Positions 12,175-27,370 of a DNA stretch of 64,000 nt are shown in pieces. Source of the DNA: Tricholomella constricta. Its lineage: Eukaryota; Basidiomycota; Agaricomycetes; Agaricales; Lyophyllaceae. The stretch lies in NCBI GenBank assembly GCA_013368375.1, contig JAACJP010000002.1, positions 1,116,001 through 1,180,000 of the forward strand, in the 5' to 3' direction. Every line of letters begins with the position of its first letter. Position 1 is the stretch's first letter. Both the position numbers and the translations under genes were made by a program. The notes beneath the pieces are model-generated. The model saw only the letters and a list, made by a program, of their open reading frames with translations, searched no databases and was not told the origin of the DNA.

Positions 12175-14154
12175 TTATGTAACGTGTTCTTCAGGCGTTG
12201 CTTTAGAGCCTAATAATGGCTCGTAAGCGACAAGTGACTCAGCCGACGAAGGCAAAATATCATACGGCGACGGTGAGAGCGGAGCAGCTGCCGAGATCTG
12301 ATCATGAGAAGGAGGGCCTGATGGCTGCAAGGGCTCCGCTTCGTTAATGGCATTCGATGAGCTAGAGGGGATGGACGAGGGCACGGAGGTGGCGGGAGAT
12401 ATTGAGGGCACGGAAGTCGCCTCGCCGTTCGCGAAGGTCCCACAGGTGCCGGTGGAAGGACTACTGCCCAAAATGGCACTGGCGGTGGAAGCTGCGCTCA
12501 TCGCGGCACTTAGAGTGCTGTATGGGGCTGGGGAGGGACTCCGATGCCAGGATGAGGATGAGGATTCGCTATTCCTCAGAGAGCCTGAGGATGGCGAAGG
12601 CGGCGTACGACTTCGCGAAATGGATGAAAGGAGCGAGTTTCGCTTTACACTAAGGGAATCTCGAGGTTTGATCTGTGATATTGGAACAGGACTGGAAGAG
12701 ACGGGCGTGGATGGTGACGGGGAGGACGAAAGACTTATTAGATGTCCTGTGGGCGGTTCCAAAGTTGAGGGTCCTGGGGTTGGAGTGGAAGTAGAAGCAG
12801 CATCGGCCTCGGATTGACCAACTGCTGCTGCTGCTGCTTCTTCTTGCTTCCTCTTTTCCTCGGCTTCCTTGCGTTGATGTTCCTCGTGGTCAATCATCGA
12901 CAGCCTCATCGCTTCCATGAGCATGAGCTTTAGGAGAGTTGCGGTAAATTCGCAGAACTCATTTAAAACTGCACAGAAATGCTCACCTCTTCAAGGTCTT
13001 GCCCGCCCATGCCCATAAATTGTTCGAAGTTCTGATTCTGAGCAGCCTGCTGTCGTCTTCGGGATCTTCTACTTCCTCCACTGTCAAGGCCCTCAGCTTG
13101 AGCTTCCTCTGGGCTTAAAGCGTGGACCCGGCCGCTCGTAACGCCAACAGGAATCAGCCTATCTCCCACCTGACGCATGATGATTCGTCGATTTGCACGG
13201 CGTGTGACTGCGGCCCGAACTGCAGCAAGCTTAGCTTCCCAGTCAGGTCGGATTTCGTCTATATGGAAGGGAATACATATAAATTGACACCCTGTGTCTG
13301 ATATTTAGACTGACCAGTTGTCACAACCTCAGGACTGTCGGCTCCGAAGCTCTTCTGACGTCGTTTATGGGTAGGATATGAAGTCGTCTCTACCGATTGC
13401 TGAGAACCTCGGGGGATATCAGTCCATAATGAGGACTACGCGGTGAAGGGGTGGTTCAAGAATGGTAATGTCAACGTTCGTGCTGGCATAGATACAAGTG
13501 AATCACTTACAGATTCGCAACCAATACCTGCCCGCCAGGGAGGAGGGCTATATACTACTCCAAAGTTATCCTGCACGCAGTATGGGCACGCGGCGGGCTC
13601 AGAAACGAGATGTGTGGTTGTAGGTTCATTGCGTTTGATTTGCACGAAACATTCGGTGCAGATCGCCTGGTCGCAGCATCTAGAATGGTTGATATTCGGA
13701 GGGTAATACTGTGTTATGTGAGACACGACAATCAAACCTGAATGAGACGGGGGAAACATACCAGAAAGCAGATTGGACATTCAACGGCACCCCTGTACAC
13801 AGCAGCCTCCGGTTTACTTGGTTCCTTCAAAGCACCAGGCCGTTTATTATGACTGGATTTTGTAGAAGCATGAGATTGCACCGAAGCTTCGATGCGCGTC
13901 ACAGTCTCGTTGCCATCGGGGTCAGTCGCTGGCAATTCCTTTCTTGCAGCAAGAATCTGGTCGTCGTCCCAGGTTTCTTGGTATTCTTCGAGAGGCCTGT
14001 AGAACGGTGCCAGTCGGCGTGCACATATGAGTTGGGTGACGACAGCTTGGTTCCAGTCCCTTGGGCCGGTGTAAACGCCTTGGGGTGTGAGATGGCCATA
14101 GTCAACGGACTCGTCGTGGTGGCCACGTCCCGACGATGAGGAACTATTACCCAT
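12175..14154 (-). CDS. SIP5-type RING-like protein
   Basis: The start is the ATG at 14154 ([11 protein letters not shown]); the stop is at 12175. The N-terminus resembles a myristoylation site (MGNSSSS). Next come the conserved blocks [18 protein letters not shown] and [17 protein letters not shown], then a RING-like zinc cluster spread over two exons: CPICF, then [11 protein letters not shown] and CPYC. After [14 protein letters not shown] and a linker come [14 protein letters not shown] and [18 protein letters not shown], with Glu/Lys-rich helix and a long Ser/Pro tail. This is the order in SIP5 proteins, named for binding the Snf1 kinase in yeast; a molecular role is not established from sequence. 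The gene is divergent from the SERCA gene, 792 bp away. Confidence 0.8.
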
Positions 14155-14946
14155 GTTGACGACTAGACGCCACAGCAAAGGACGAACAAGGTCGTGAGCA
14201 GTTGAGCAATCCCGCGAAGCCTGGCACGATTCTGCTACCGTGCGTCGGCGTCAAGTCTACACAATGATCTCAGTTGATGGCTGTTTGTAAGGTGGCGCTG
14301 CTGATCGTTTGACTCATGAAAACGACTTCGATGTCCCACATTTTCCAAAGCGACTGTACAGCACATTGTACATTAGGAGCTGCCCCTTGAAGCGTGATCA
14401 TTTGCCGAACGCTCGAAACACCGTCAGAAACGGAGAACAGTATGTACGGCATCACCTACAAGCCCGAGGCCATGCACATACGGTGCACAAATAATCAAGT
14501 TTTCAGTGTCTTTGAAAATCTCAGTCCATTCTGCGGAAAGAGCGCATGCGCAAGCTCCGCCCATAGACTCAGAGTCGGAAACCAAGCCCGTGGTTTCGAC
14601 CCTTGAGCTTGAGCCTGTCGATAGCGTGATTTGAGATTGCTTTCACAACCTGAATATCGGCTCCTGCCGTTTCCGTCCCATCTTTCGCGTTCTAACAGCT
14701 AACATTACTGCAAGCATAGCTTTACCTAGCTTTTGGGCAAAATAAACCCCGGAAGGCTTCAGCATCTGTTCCGTGCGACTCGCGATGCAAACGCGCCACG
14801 TCACTCCTCCACGTGGGCCGCCAATATTTTGAGCGATCGAGAATTAGTAAATTTCGCACCTCCACGCCTTCACGTTCCTTCAATCCACCTTTAATTCCTG
14901 GTCGACGACTGCTGTGGTTTGTACATCACATCCTGCTCGGCCTGTC
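14155..14946. promoter_or_regulatory. divergent promoter region (SIP5-type / SERCA)
   Basis: This is the intergenic region between two divergent starts. Close to the SERCA gene lies the palindromic E-box CACGTG at 14810-14815, followed at once by a CCAAT pentamer at 14821-14825. Both are common fungal promoter elements (bHLH and HAP-complex sites). Use is inferred. No gene is visible in the stretch. Confidence 0.4.
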
Positions 14947-18554
<3,608 letters not shown>

Positions 18555-18922
18555 TTACTATATAGCACACACGTATGTATTTTGTAGAGGAATTACAAAA
18601 TATGTAATCACATTAGGGACGCCATTTGTGTTTGAGGGTGGCATAATAGAGCTTATAGCAACGCCGCCCGCGGTAGTTCTATATTTAGCATCGTCCATCT
18701 GGGGGTGCTCGTTACGTAAGATCGGCAGAGACGAGTTCGCGATGATTTGATACGGGTCACATTTTCCCAGCGTCCGACAGGACCTAGAGGCGTTAGAGCT
18801 CTGTTTCATTCTTCTTGTCTTTCCCGTCTTCAGCTAGTGAACGCGTCTCTCCTGCAGGCGTTTCTGCCATACCACGTTCTCTACACAACCACTGTCCGAC
18901 GACATCAGATATCTTTATAATC

Positions 18923-19883
18923 ATGCGTTTCTTTACCTCTGTTGTCACTGCTATCGTGTCCTTCGCCTTCCTCGAAGCCGTCGTTAGCGCTCATAATGTG
19001 GACGCTTCCGTTCGAAAACGTCACTCTGGGCGAGCACCAAGTGCGCCACCCCTTGGCAGGAATGTCTCCTCAGCTCACGGAGGAGAGTCGACCTTGGTGA
19101 AAAGGTTCGATAATACCAGATTCTCCTACTACAAGGCTGGATTGGGCGCCTGCGGAAAAACCAACTCTGGAAATGATTTCGTAAGTGAGATTCTGCCAAG
19201 TACGCCCTCTTTTAACGTGCCCCCAACCTGCTCAGATTGTCGCCATGAACCAAATCGTAAGTTCATTAGCAAGGTATTAAAATTATTGCCATTGATGTGT
19301 TTCGAAACAGCAATTCGACAGTGAAGATTTCTGCTTCAAGACGATCACCGTCAACTACAAGGGTAAAAGCGCTCAAGCGCAGATCGTTGACCGGGTATGT
19401 CGTGAAGTGTTCATGTATGATATATGTTCACACCGTTCTGAACAGTGTGTCGAATGTCCATACGGCGCACTTGACTTCTCTCAAGGCCTCTTCGAATACA
19501 TGTCCAACAATAACCTCGACCTTGGCTACCTTTACGGTTCTTGGAATTTTGGATCTGGAGAACCCAAGCCGACCCCGAAGCCAGAGCCTACTACCACGAA
19601 GGAAAAGCCGACTTCCTCGTCCACACCCACGCCCACGCCCAAGCCGACAACAACTCCAGAGAAGACATCAACCAAGGAGTCATCGACCACCACGTCCCAC
19701 TCGACCACAACATCCTCCAGTTCGACTTCCGTCATAGAATCGAAGACTTCGACTTCCAGCGCCGCCCCGTCTGAGACCACCATAGCGTTCCCTACAGATG
19801 GCATCTCTCAGCTTAACCTGGTTCTGCTGAACCTCGCTAATGTAGTCGTCGGTGGAGCATCCATTGGAACAGGAGGTCAGTAA
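18923..19883 (+). CDS. secreted double-psi beta-barrel (RlpA/expansin-like) protein, paralogue A
   Basis: Exons are 18923-19180, 19236-19256, 19311-19394 and 19446-19883. The product has a signal peptide (MRFFTSVVTAIVSFAFLEAVVSA) and dibasic sites suited to Kex2 processing (RKR, VKR). A double-psi beta-barrel follows, with SYYKAGLGACGK, DFIVAMN, CFKTITVNYKGK, IVDRCVECPYGALDFS. It is followed by a long Pro/Thr/Ser-rich tail and a weakly hydrophobic end. Such cysteine-containing barrels are common in secreted fungal cell-wall proteins; no enzymatic activity can be assumed. It is the first of three tandem copies and the most diverged: CVECPYGALDFS replaces CPGCPYGGLDLS. Confidence 0.85.
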
Positions 19884-20181
19884 GTAGCTGTAAGTAGTTG
19901 ACGCCGATCACGCACATTGCATAGTTATATACGGATTCATTTCTTAATGTTTACACGATTCGCACGGGAAGTTGTTGTATTTCATTTCTGCCTGCCGCTG
20001 AGTTTATAGTTGAACTTTGTTCTTGTTTTGTCATGGAAAGGGACAGGTAGTTACATTTGTGACCCCATTTTCTTCTTTACGCCTCGTTAATCTCTTCAGC
20101 CTCTGCCCGTGTATAAGGCTCTCCAGGCCTCGTCGTTCCCTCAAACACCCACGTTCCTTATCCGCATACCCTACACTTCCA

Positions 20182-21215
20182 ATGTTGGCAAACTTATTCA
20201 GCTTTTCCCTCCTCCTTGCCGCGCCCTTGGCAGCGTTGGCAAATCCCCATGGTTCTGCCCATTTCAAACGCCACGTCGAGGTTGCGAAGCGCCAGGGAGG
20301 AGACGTGCAACTTCACAAGCGTTTCTCCGACACCAGATGGTCCTTTTACGATGTTGGACTGTCCGTTGATACCCTTCTCCTGTCCCCTCAACTTTAACTC
20401 ATCAATTGCCTTTCAGTGGAGCATGTGGGAAATATAACGTCGAGAGCGACTTTGTGCGTACTGTTTACGTTTTACCAACCGTAGCGTGCTAATGGAATCA
20501 CAGATTGTTGCATTGAATACTCCTGTATGTTGATATCCCCGTTTCGAAAGATTTGCGCACAGTCACTCATTTTTTCTCCAGCAATATGGTGGAGGCTATC
20601 CCGGCCCTAACTGCTTCAAGACCATCACCATGACATACAACGGTAAAACCGCTGTTGCAACCATCATGGATCAGGCAAGTTCAGCATACACGTTGAATGT
20701 GTCGTTTCTAATTTAAGACGACCCAATAGTGCCCCGGATGCCCTTACGGCGGTCTCGATCTGTCGCGTAGTCTCTTCAGGTTCTTTGCAGCGGAGTCTGT
20801 TGGAATCATCCACGGAACCTGGAGCTTTAACGATGGCAGTGGCGCTCCTCCCCCTCCCCCTCCACCCCCTCCAAAGCCAACAACCAAGGAGTGGAAGCCC
20901 CCTACCACCTGGATCCCCAAACCCACTACTACCTGGAGGCCCAAACCCACCACCACCTGGACACCTGAGCCTACCCCCACCTGGACACCCGAGCCTGAGC
21001 CCACGACGACCAAGGAAAGCTCCACCTCTAGTAGCAGCTCGTCCTCCTCCTCTAGCAGCCAGGCGTCCTCCACCCATTCCGTCATTTCCAAGTCGACCTC
21101 GTCATCGGCTACGCCTCTCGCTACTCCGTCCGTCACCCCGGAGAACCCCCAGAACTTGGCAGTCCTCAACCAAGGTCTCCTTCAGCTAGGCGTCCTGATC
21201 GTAGCCGCCGCGTAG
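20182..21215 (+). CDS. secreted double-psi beta-barrel protein, paralogue B
   Basis: A five-exon gene from the ATG at 20182 (LANLFSFSLLLAAPLAALA signal peptide) to TAG 21213-21215. Dibasic sites (KRH, AKR, HKR) precede the barrel: WSFYDVGLGACGK, ESDFIVALN, CFKTITMTYNGK, TIMDQCPGCPYGGLDLS, SVGIIHGTWSF. The tail is Pro/Thr-rich with repeated TTTW-P-KP units, then a Ser run, ending in a hydrophobic segment (LLQLGVLIVAAA) that could be a GPI-attachment signal. The intron after IMDQ uses a GC donor (20675-20676), whereas the same intron in A and C uses GT. It is closest to paralogue C. Confidence 0.87.
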
Positions 21216-22025
21216 AGTCAAGTTTTTTTAACGCCGGAAGCGGGAGTGCTTTGGATATCCTACCAGAATATCTGGCATATTGGCCTTATACATCTTCCCT
21301 TCCTTCCCTTCCCGTTATCTTATCTCCGTTGATTTGGATGCTAACGCTCGACCCCCACGATACCCATTACTTTCACTTCCGATCTCCTCTTCCACTTCAT
21401 GACATGTCCTCTCCATCGTATGTAGTCTTTTATGGGCGTAATTACGATCTGGGAGCCGTTAGACATCTGAGGAATTTATTTCTATTGATCATGGACCATG
21501 CTTGGCCCCCTTCATTTCTGGAGCGCGTAAAGTGAATGGATTCCCTTCCCTTACGAACCCTGCATGCATGCCGCTCATATGTATTGTCGGTTCCAACACG
21601 ACTCCATCAACCTGCGCAGGCCATGCCTACTGGACATATCTCGACAGGTTGTTCCTGATTGAACCCCATCCGACCGAATGTTCCGAGATCAGGTGCCAAT
21701 TCCAGTTTCCAAATCCATTTGTCCTAGCACTCGTCGAAATAAGAAGAGCATGGAGTGGGTGTGGAATGTGCGTGTTTCATCAAGTTCTCGTAGAGTTTAC
21801 TGACATGTTGTACCAGTGACACAAGCCTGTAGCAACGTTGTTGTCAGAACTCTGAAGGCGCTCGCCGTCACCACACTGTATGTCTTGGCAATTATCTGAT
21901 GGAGAGAAATCAAGCATTGCAAGTATCAAGTTTCTTGTTCCTATCCCCTGCCCCCATCATCTTTTTTCCCTGCCCCCGCCTCTCTTTAAGAACCACACTC
22001 ATTAAGTCCCACTAGAGACCCACAA
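21216..22025. other. spacer between paralogues B and C
   Basis: There is no supported gene in this 0.8 kb. It holds the B 3' UTR and the C promoter. Pyrimidine-rich tracts occur just before the C start (about 21940-22020). Confidence 0.4.
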
Positions 22026-23035
22026 ATGCTTCTTAGCGCTGCCCTATTGTCCCTTGCGCTGCCCTTGGCGACCTTGGGCACCTCGTCCCACGATCATACC
22101 CACAACAGCCGTCACCAGCAGATCGCGAAGCGCCAGTCTGGAGAAGTAGAGCTGCACAAGCGCTTTTCGGGCTCGAGGTGGTCTTTTTATGACGTTGGCC
22201 TGTGAGTTTATCAAAAACCCTTTGCTCTTTGTCCTTGGACTGGAAAAATAATCGGGCCTACCTACCATTCAGTGGTGCTTGTGGAAAACATAATGTCGAG
22301 AGTGACTTTGTGTGTACCGATCCGCTGCTCTTATCGTGTCGTACTGATTTTTGAACGTACAGATCGTTGCGTTGAACTCTGCCGTGCGTCGCATTGTTCA
22401 TACCACCCTCGCGCCGTACACTGAACCAGTTTATAGCAATACGGCGGCGGGTACCCTGGACCTCAATGCTTCAAAACCATCACTATGACATTCAACGGCA
22501 AAACAGCTCAGGCGACGATCATGGATGAGGTCCGTTTTTCAGCTCCTTTATCGCTCCGCCCCTGATATTCACCTTCCAAACCTTCCAGTGCCCCGGATGC
22601 CCCTACGGCGGCCTCGATCTTTCCCGCAGTCTCTTCCGCTACTTCGCTGCCGAATCAGTTGGTATCATCCACGGCGAGTGGCACTTTGGCGCAGGGGCGC
22701 CGCCTCCTCCCCCTAAGCCCACCACCTCCAAGTGGACCCCGCCACCCAAGCCGCCCAAGACGACACACAGGCCGACAACGACTTGGACCCCCGAGCCGGA
22801 GACGACCACCACCTCCCACAAGCCCAAGCCCACCACCACCTCGAGCTCCAGCTCGAGCACCCGCTCTAGCTCGGCTTCCTCCACGAGCTCCAGCTCGTCC
22901 ACGTCCGAGTCGGCACCCGCGCTGGTCCCGACGTCCACGCCTGCGGACCAGATGGGCAACCTCCAGGACATGGGTCAGATCATTCTCAATATGGGTGGTG
23001 TCGCGGTTGCGGCTGCGGCTGCTGGGGCGGCTTGA
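22026..23035 (+). CDS. secreted double-psi beta-barrel protein, paralogue C
   Basis: The start is the ATG at 22026 (LLSAALLSLALPLATLG signal peptide); the stop is TGA 23033-23035. The exon plan is the same as paralogue B. The barrel reads WSFYDVGLGACGKHNVESDF, IVALN, CFKTITMTFNGK, TIMDECPGCPYGGLDLSR, SVGIIHGEWHFG. It is followed by a Pro/Lys/Thr-rich and Ser-rich linker and a final Gly/Ala hydrophobic segment (GGVAVAAAAAGAA), possibly a GPI signal. The near-identity of the barrel with B and the divergence of the linkers indicate a recent tandem duplication. Confidence 0.87.
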
Positions 23036-23632
23036 GCTTGACGCTCAAGTTGTAGATGCTTTGGTGTCGGTAAAACTTTTCTATTTCAAGGCGAGGGGCT
23101 GGATATATCTTTTTTGAGGTGTATAGTACCTTCGCCCGCTTGATTTCTTTTGGCCGTCGTGCCAGTGTTCGAGGTACATAGTTGTCATCGACCATGGCGC
23201 ACAGTACCCCTGTTGTTTACTTAGAACTTCCCGTCTTCTTGTTTGGGTATATATTTGAGTAAAATATGTTATGATATGTACTCGTCGGGTCTTTCTGAGC
23301 ATTTCGAAGAGCAAAAGAAGAAGTGGGCGTGTATGTACTGTACGGTATGTATACATCAGACTACAAGTATTGGTACATCTTTCTAACACGGTATCACCAA
23401 TCGAGAGACAAAGTACAACTTACGGGAAGAAAACACGGGCATGGAACAATCGAGGGGTGGGGAATGGCCAACGAAAGGGGTGGGTTGGGAGGAGCAGGAT
23501 AGGACGCGGGGAAAGACGGTTACGGTGGTACACAGTCAGAGTCAGGACTGTTACGCATCAAGAAGCGACTGGGAAGGGTATGGTGGGTAACGATAGAGCG
23601 ATGAATAAGAAGGAACACGAAATCAACCTAGT
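23036..23632. other. convergent 3' flank
   Basis: This region lies between the end of paralogue C and the end of the minus-strand gene at 23633. No gene is seen. An AT-rich stretch at 23200-23400 fits overlapping 3' UTRs. Confidence 0.4.
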
Positions 23633-24737
23633 TCAGTGGTAACACTGGACAAGGAGAACCTGGAGCCCGCTGTCCTTGACCCATCCGAGCGGCGCCTTGT
23701 TCCTGTTTTTCCTGATATCCTTGATCAAGGAATTGCGACTGGGGTGCATAATACGCTGCACCGCCGCAGGGCCCTGTTCCCGCACCGCAAGGTATTCTCT
23801 GATGTTCAGAAACGCCCGGGACTTCAAGAACGCCTTGGCAGAGGTGAGCGACGCGGGAAGGGAGGAGGATGCGAGACCCAGTTCGATGATGAGAGCCTGA
23901 AGGAGTGTGAGGCGGCATGCGGAGTCTTTGCGAGCTGCTGGGTTGGAAAGGAATCTAGTAGTGCGACCAATAATTAGCGACCGATTTGTAACAGAACAGT
24001 GGTGTAACCTACGATGTGATGTATCCAACTGCTTCATCGTATATGGAAGGCGAGCCATTCTCCGACTCCCCGTACTCGGAAAATCTTTCCGAAGCATCGT
24101 CAACGACGGAACGCGCTCCCAGCCCAGTTGCCTTCTTCTTATTCTTCTTTAGCACGACTTTGACCACCGCCTTCTGTGGTGGGGGAGTCGGTGCTGCAGA
24201 AGAGGTGCGCTTAGGCCGAGCAGGAGATGGGCCAGGCGAGGGGTACGAAGCGGCAGCTTCTTCGGCTGAAGGTCGGGTGTAGGAGTTCTTCGACTTCCTT
24301 GTCGCACCAGCCCCAGCGCCGGCGACGACAGGTGACTTGGACAATTTCCCTTTCCTCTTACGATGCTTATTGCTGCTTGCGGACGCCGAATCCTTCACTG
24401 CGAGCGTAGCTAGATCGGCCGTAAGGCTCCCGAGGCTCAGCGTATTCGCGCGATGGCCGTCGTCGCCGTTTGGGGTGGAAAGGCCGGTTACCAATGCGTT
24501 ATGGGGTGACCTTGGTGGGCTCAGGACGACAAAGTCGTCATCGGAGGCTGGGTCGCCGGTAGATGAGCCACTGGACGATAAAAAGGATTCTTCGGAGACA
24601 CTGTAGACAATTTCGTCCTCTGAGTCGTCGGAAAAAATGGCTCTCCGGGACTGATCACTGTCGGAGAGCACCACGAAGGATGAGGCAGATGAAATTGCTG
24701 AAAGAGTCGGCGAGGCTATGAGATTAGGAGACACCAT
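23633..24737 (-). CDS. unrecognised Ser-rich/basic protein
   Basis: A two-exon minus-strand gene starts at the ATG at 24737. The first exon encodes about 240 residues: a Ser/Asp-rich N-terminus (FVVLSDSD, SDDSEDEIVYSVSEESF, DDDFVVLSPPRSP), a lysine/arginine-rich patch (NKHRKRKGK) that could be a nuclear localisation signal, Pro-rich linkers, and a block KVVLKKNKKKATGLGARSVVDD. After an intron at about 23960-24010 comes a compact helical C-terminus: RFLSNPAARKDSACRLTLLQ, ALIIELGL, SAKAFLKSRAFLNIREYLAVR, IRKNRNKAPLGWVK. The conserved C-terminus suggests a real domain, but I cannot name the family. Confidence 0.65.
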
Positions 24738-25249
24738 AGTGAGCAGCTCAAGGAGTGAGACAGTCGGATCAGCTATTAAGAACGTGAGATTTTAATGTCA
24801 ACTGGATAGCAACGGATGACTGACAAAGATCAAGGACACAGGAGGAGTCACTGTGTCGGGTAATGGTGGTGAGGAGGAGGAAAGAGGGAGATTTCGCCAA
24901 GTTAGGAGTACTTCTGACTGTATTCCGACTTTTATCTAACCGACCTAAAATTAGACCTCTTATGCAACCAAGGTTCCAGTCGTCTATGTCAAGCTATACT
25001 ACGCTAGAACTGTCACCTTTATTGCCCCCCTGTGCGCATTTTTTGTGTCGAAAGGTTTTTGTTGCGAGAACAACGCGAAAGGCGTCTTTATAAGTAAAAA
25101 CACCTATCGTTGCGGCAGCCATTGATGCAGTCGGAAGAGCAGGGGGTGCTTATGCATTTCACGATGTGTCCTGGCAATTACGATGTCCTAACATAATTTA
25201 ATCAGTCCATAAAACCCACTCCAATTCCCTCACCTCCACGTATTCAACC
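24738..25249. other. intergenic
   Basis: This region contains the promoter of the preceding minus-strand gene and the 3' flank of the FMP25-like gene. No gene or repeat was seen. Confidence 0.4.
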
Positions 25250-27370
25250 TCATGCTGAAATCCTCCAGTACACCGCACTGTTCCCGAAACCCACGATCGC
25301 GCATTGCTCAACCTTAACGCCGCGTTTCCACACCTTGCCATGCAGATCTTTTACCTCCTTGGCCTTGCGGCGGCGAAGCATGAAGCGGCCACCCTCGGGG
25401 GTCTCGAGCGTTGTCGGCACGGGAACGCTAGCCTTTTTGCCATTCCCGAGCTCGGACTCATAGTTCTTCCCCCACACGATGAGGTCGCGCCCGCCGACGT
25501 CGACTGTGGACGCGGTGTTTAGCGTCAGCAGGACGTGCCCCGTTGGAGAGACGGTGACTGCGTGTGGGCCTATGGGCTGGAGACTCTGTGTGACATCGCT
25601 ATCTGTAGGTGGAGATCATTTGAATTTGCGGGACGCTCAAGTGGATTATTCCACTCACATTCAACTAGCCCGCTGACGTTCTTAGCGCGTAGTGGAGAGC
25701 CCTGCGCACTGCTATATATGTTGCTTCCGAGGCCGCCCCATTGCCCGTTTCCGCACATGAGGAGATCGATGGTTGAGCGAGCTGAAGAGTCAATACGCTC
25801 AACAGTGAAAGCGGTGAGATCCCCGCCTGCCATGAACATGAATAAGGTAAACGGTAGCTCTCTAAATTTCGGAGTAACATGCGTACCTGCTGCAATGTCC
25901 ACGCATTTTGTGTTGCCACGGTTGCTAGTTGAGTTCCATAAGACAACTTCGGTGGGAACAGTGATAGTGTCCAAGGCCACATTACTGCCTAATCCGATTT
26001 GGCTGACCCGGCTTGAGCATCAGGGATCAAACGCAAGAGCGAAGCAACATACCCATACTCATTGGCACCCCAACCAAGCACTCTTCCCGTCGTCGTGCGA
26101 GCGAAACTCGTTCTTCCGCCAGCGGCGACTTGTTCGATTGGTATGTCTTTCAGAATCGGAATCTCGAACAAATGGGTGCAGAACCTGATGCTTGAATCGT
26201 CGATACCTTCCAAGTTTTCAGACATCATGGGCGCTGGACCCGGGCGACTTGCTCGATTAGATCTCGCATACGGGTCGGCGATAGATTTAGGGATGAGTTC
26301 GACGTCGAGGTGGCCGTTCACTGGAGAGCGATGATGCACAGTGGGATCGGGAATTTGAAACTTGCGGAATCCGAGCTGGCCGTAAGCATTGGCGTTCTTG
26401 TTTACGGGATGGGCGAAGGCTCTCCCTTTCGATGTAAGGGCGAGGACATGGTCATTTCCGGCTTCAATAGAGACGAATCTGGACATGCATATTAGAACCA
26501 AAGGCCGAGCAGGCCGGCGAGAGGACTTGCTTTTCTCCCCATGCGAGGTGTTCATTGGGTGTAATTTCAATAAAGTCGACCGTCTCATCTTCGCCCCACA
26601 GCCATCCGGTACCCCACCAGGAGTCGCTGGATGGGGTAGGCGAGCCTGGCCGAAGCTCTTGTTTGGCGGCTTCCGTTGATATTGCATAGACTTTCCCAGA
26701 TGCAGACAACGCGTAGAGACGCCCCTCCGTGAGCTTGAGTTGCGTGATGTTCTATAAGTGCAGTGTTATGTACTGCACTCAAAGCGAGTGTGGAATTACG
26801 CACCTTTTCCCTTAGCGTCAATGTCGGCTTTTGGCTCTTAGATAAGTCGTGCCCCGCATATCCACTTCCCCATTGATAGACGTCCCCTAAAGCGTCAACA
26901 CACGCTGCATGATCCCGGTGAAGCACAAGGTCCCGAAGCGCAACACCATCCAACCATTGTGCAATCGACGGCGTCCGGATGACATCTGCATCCTCCGGAG
27001 TAAGCGTGTTTGACCTCATGACGAAAACGCGTGAGAAGTGGGCCTTATAAGTGGGAGTGAGAGTTAGCACAACACACCTGTTTGAACCCCATACTACTGT
27101 TCGCAAATCCTCTGAATCTGACGCATCCCCACCAGCGATAAGCCCAGGTGCTGTTTGCGTGATTTTTTGCAGCGTTATTGGAGAAGCAGAATCGTTATGG
27201 ACGGTTCGGGTGTTTGTGTACCATAAAATATAGGCAGCGACTGCACCAGAGGACACGAGAGCGCCGGGGTGCGCTCGTAGGCCTGTGCGGACGCCGCTGG
27301 CCGAGGAGGACGCCTGAGAGTGAAGCTTGCGAAGATGAGGGGCAAGGGAGCTCCCTGCGCGCTTGAACAT
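25250..27370 (-). CDS. FMP25-like mitochondrial RCC1-repeat protein
   Basis: The start is the ATG at 27370 (MFKRAGSSLAPHLRKLHSQ, an Arg/Ser-rich presequence); the stop is at 25250. A membrane segment follows (SSGAVAAYILWYTN). Then come RCC1-type blades: LRTVVWGSNRCVVL, GDVYQWGSGY, GKVYAIS, SIEAGNDHVLALTSKGRAFAH, VAAGGRTSFARTTTGRVLGWGANEYG, LLMCGNGQWGGLG, DLIVWGKNYESELGNG. A presequence, a single membrane helix and an RCC1 propeller is the layout of yeast FMP25, an inner-membrane protein needed at an early step of complex III assembly. A generic RCC1 protein remains the alternative. At least six exons; joins are approximate. Confidence 0.68.

Noticed and set aside
12347..12817. 156-codon plus-strand ORF
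   Set aside because: It is a shadow of the Ser/Pro-rich tail of the SIP5-type gene on the minus strand.
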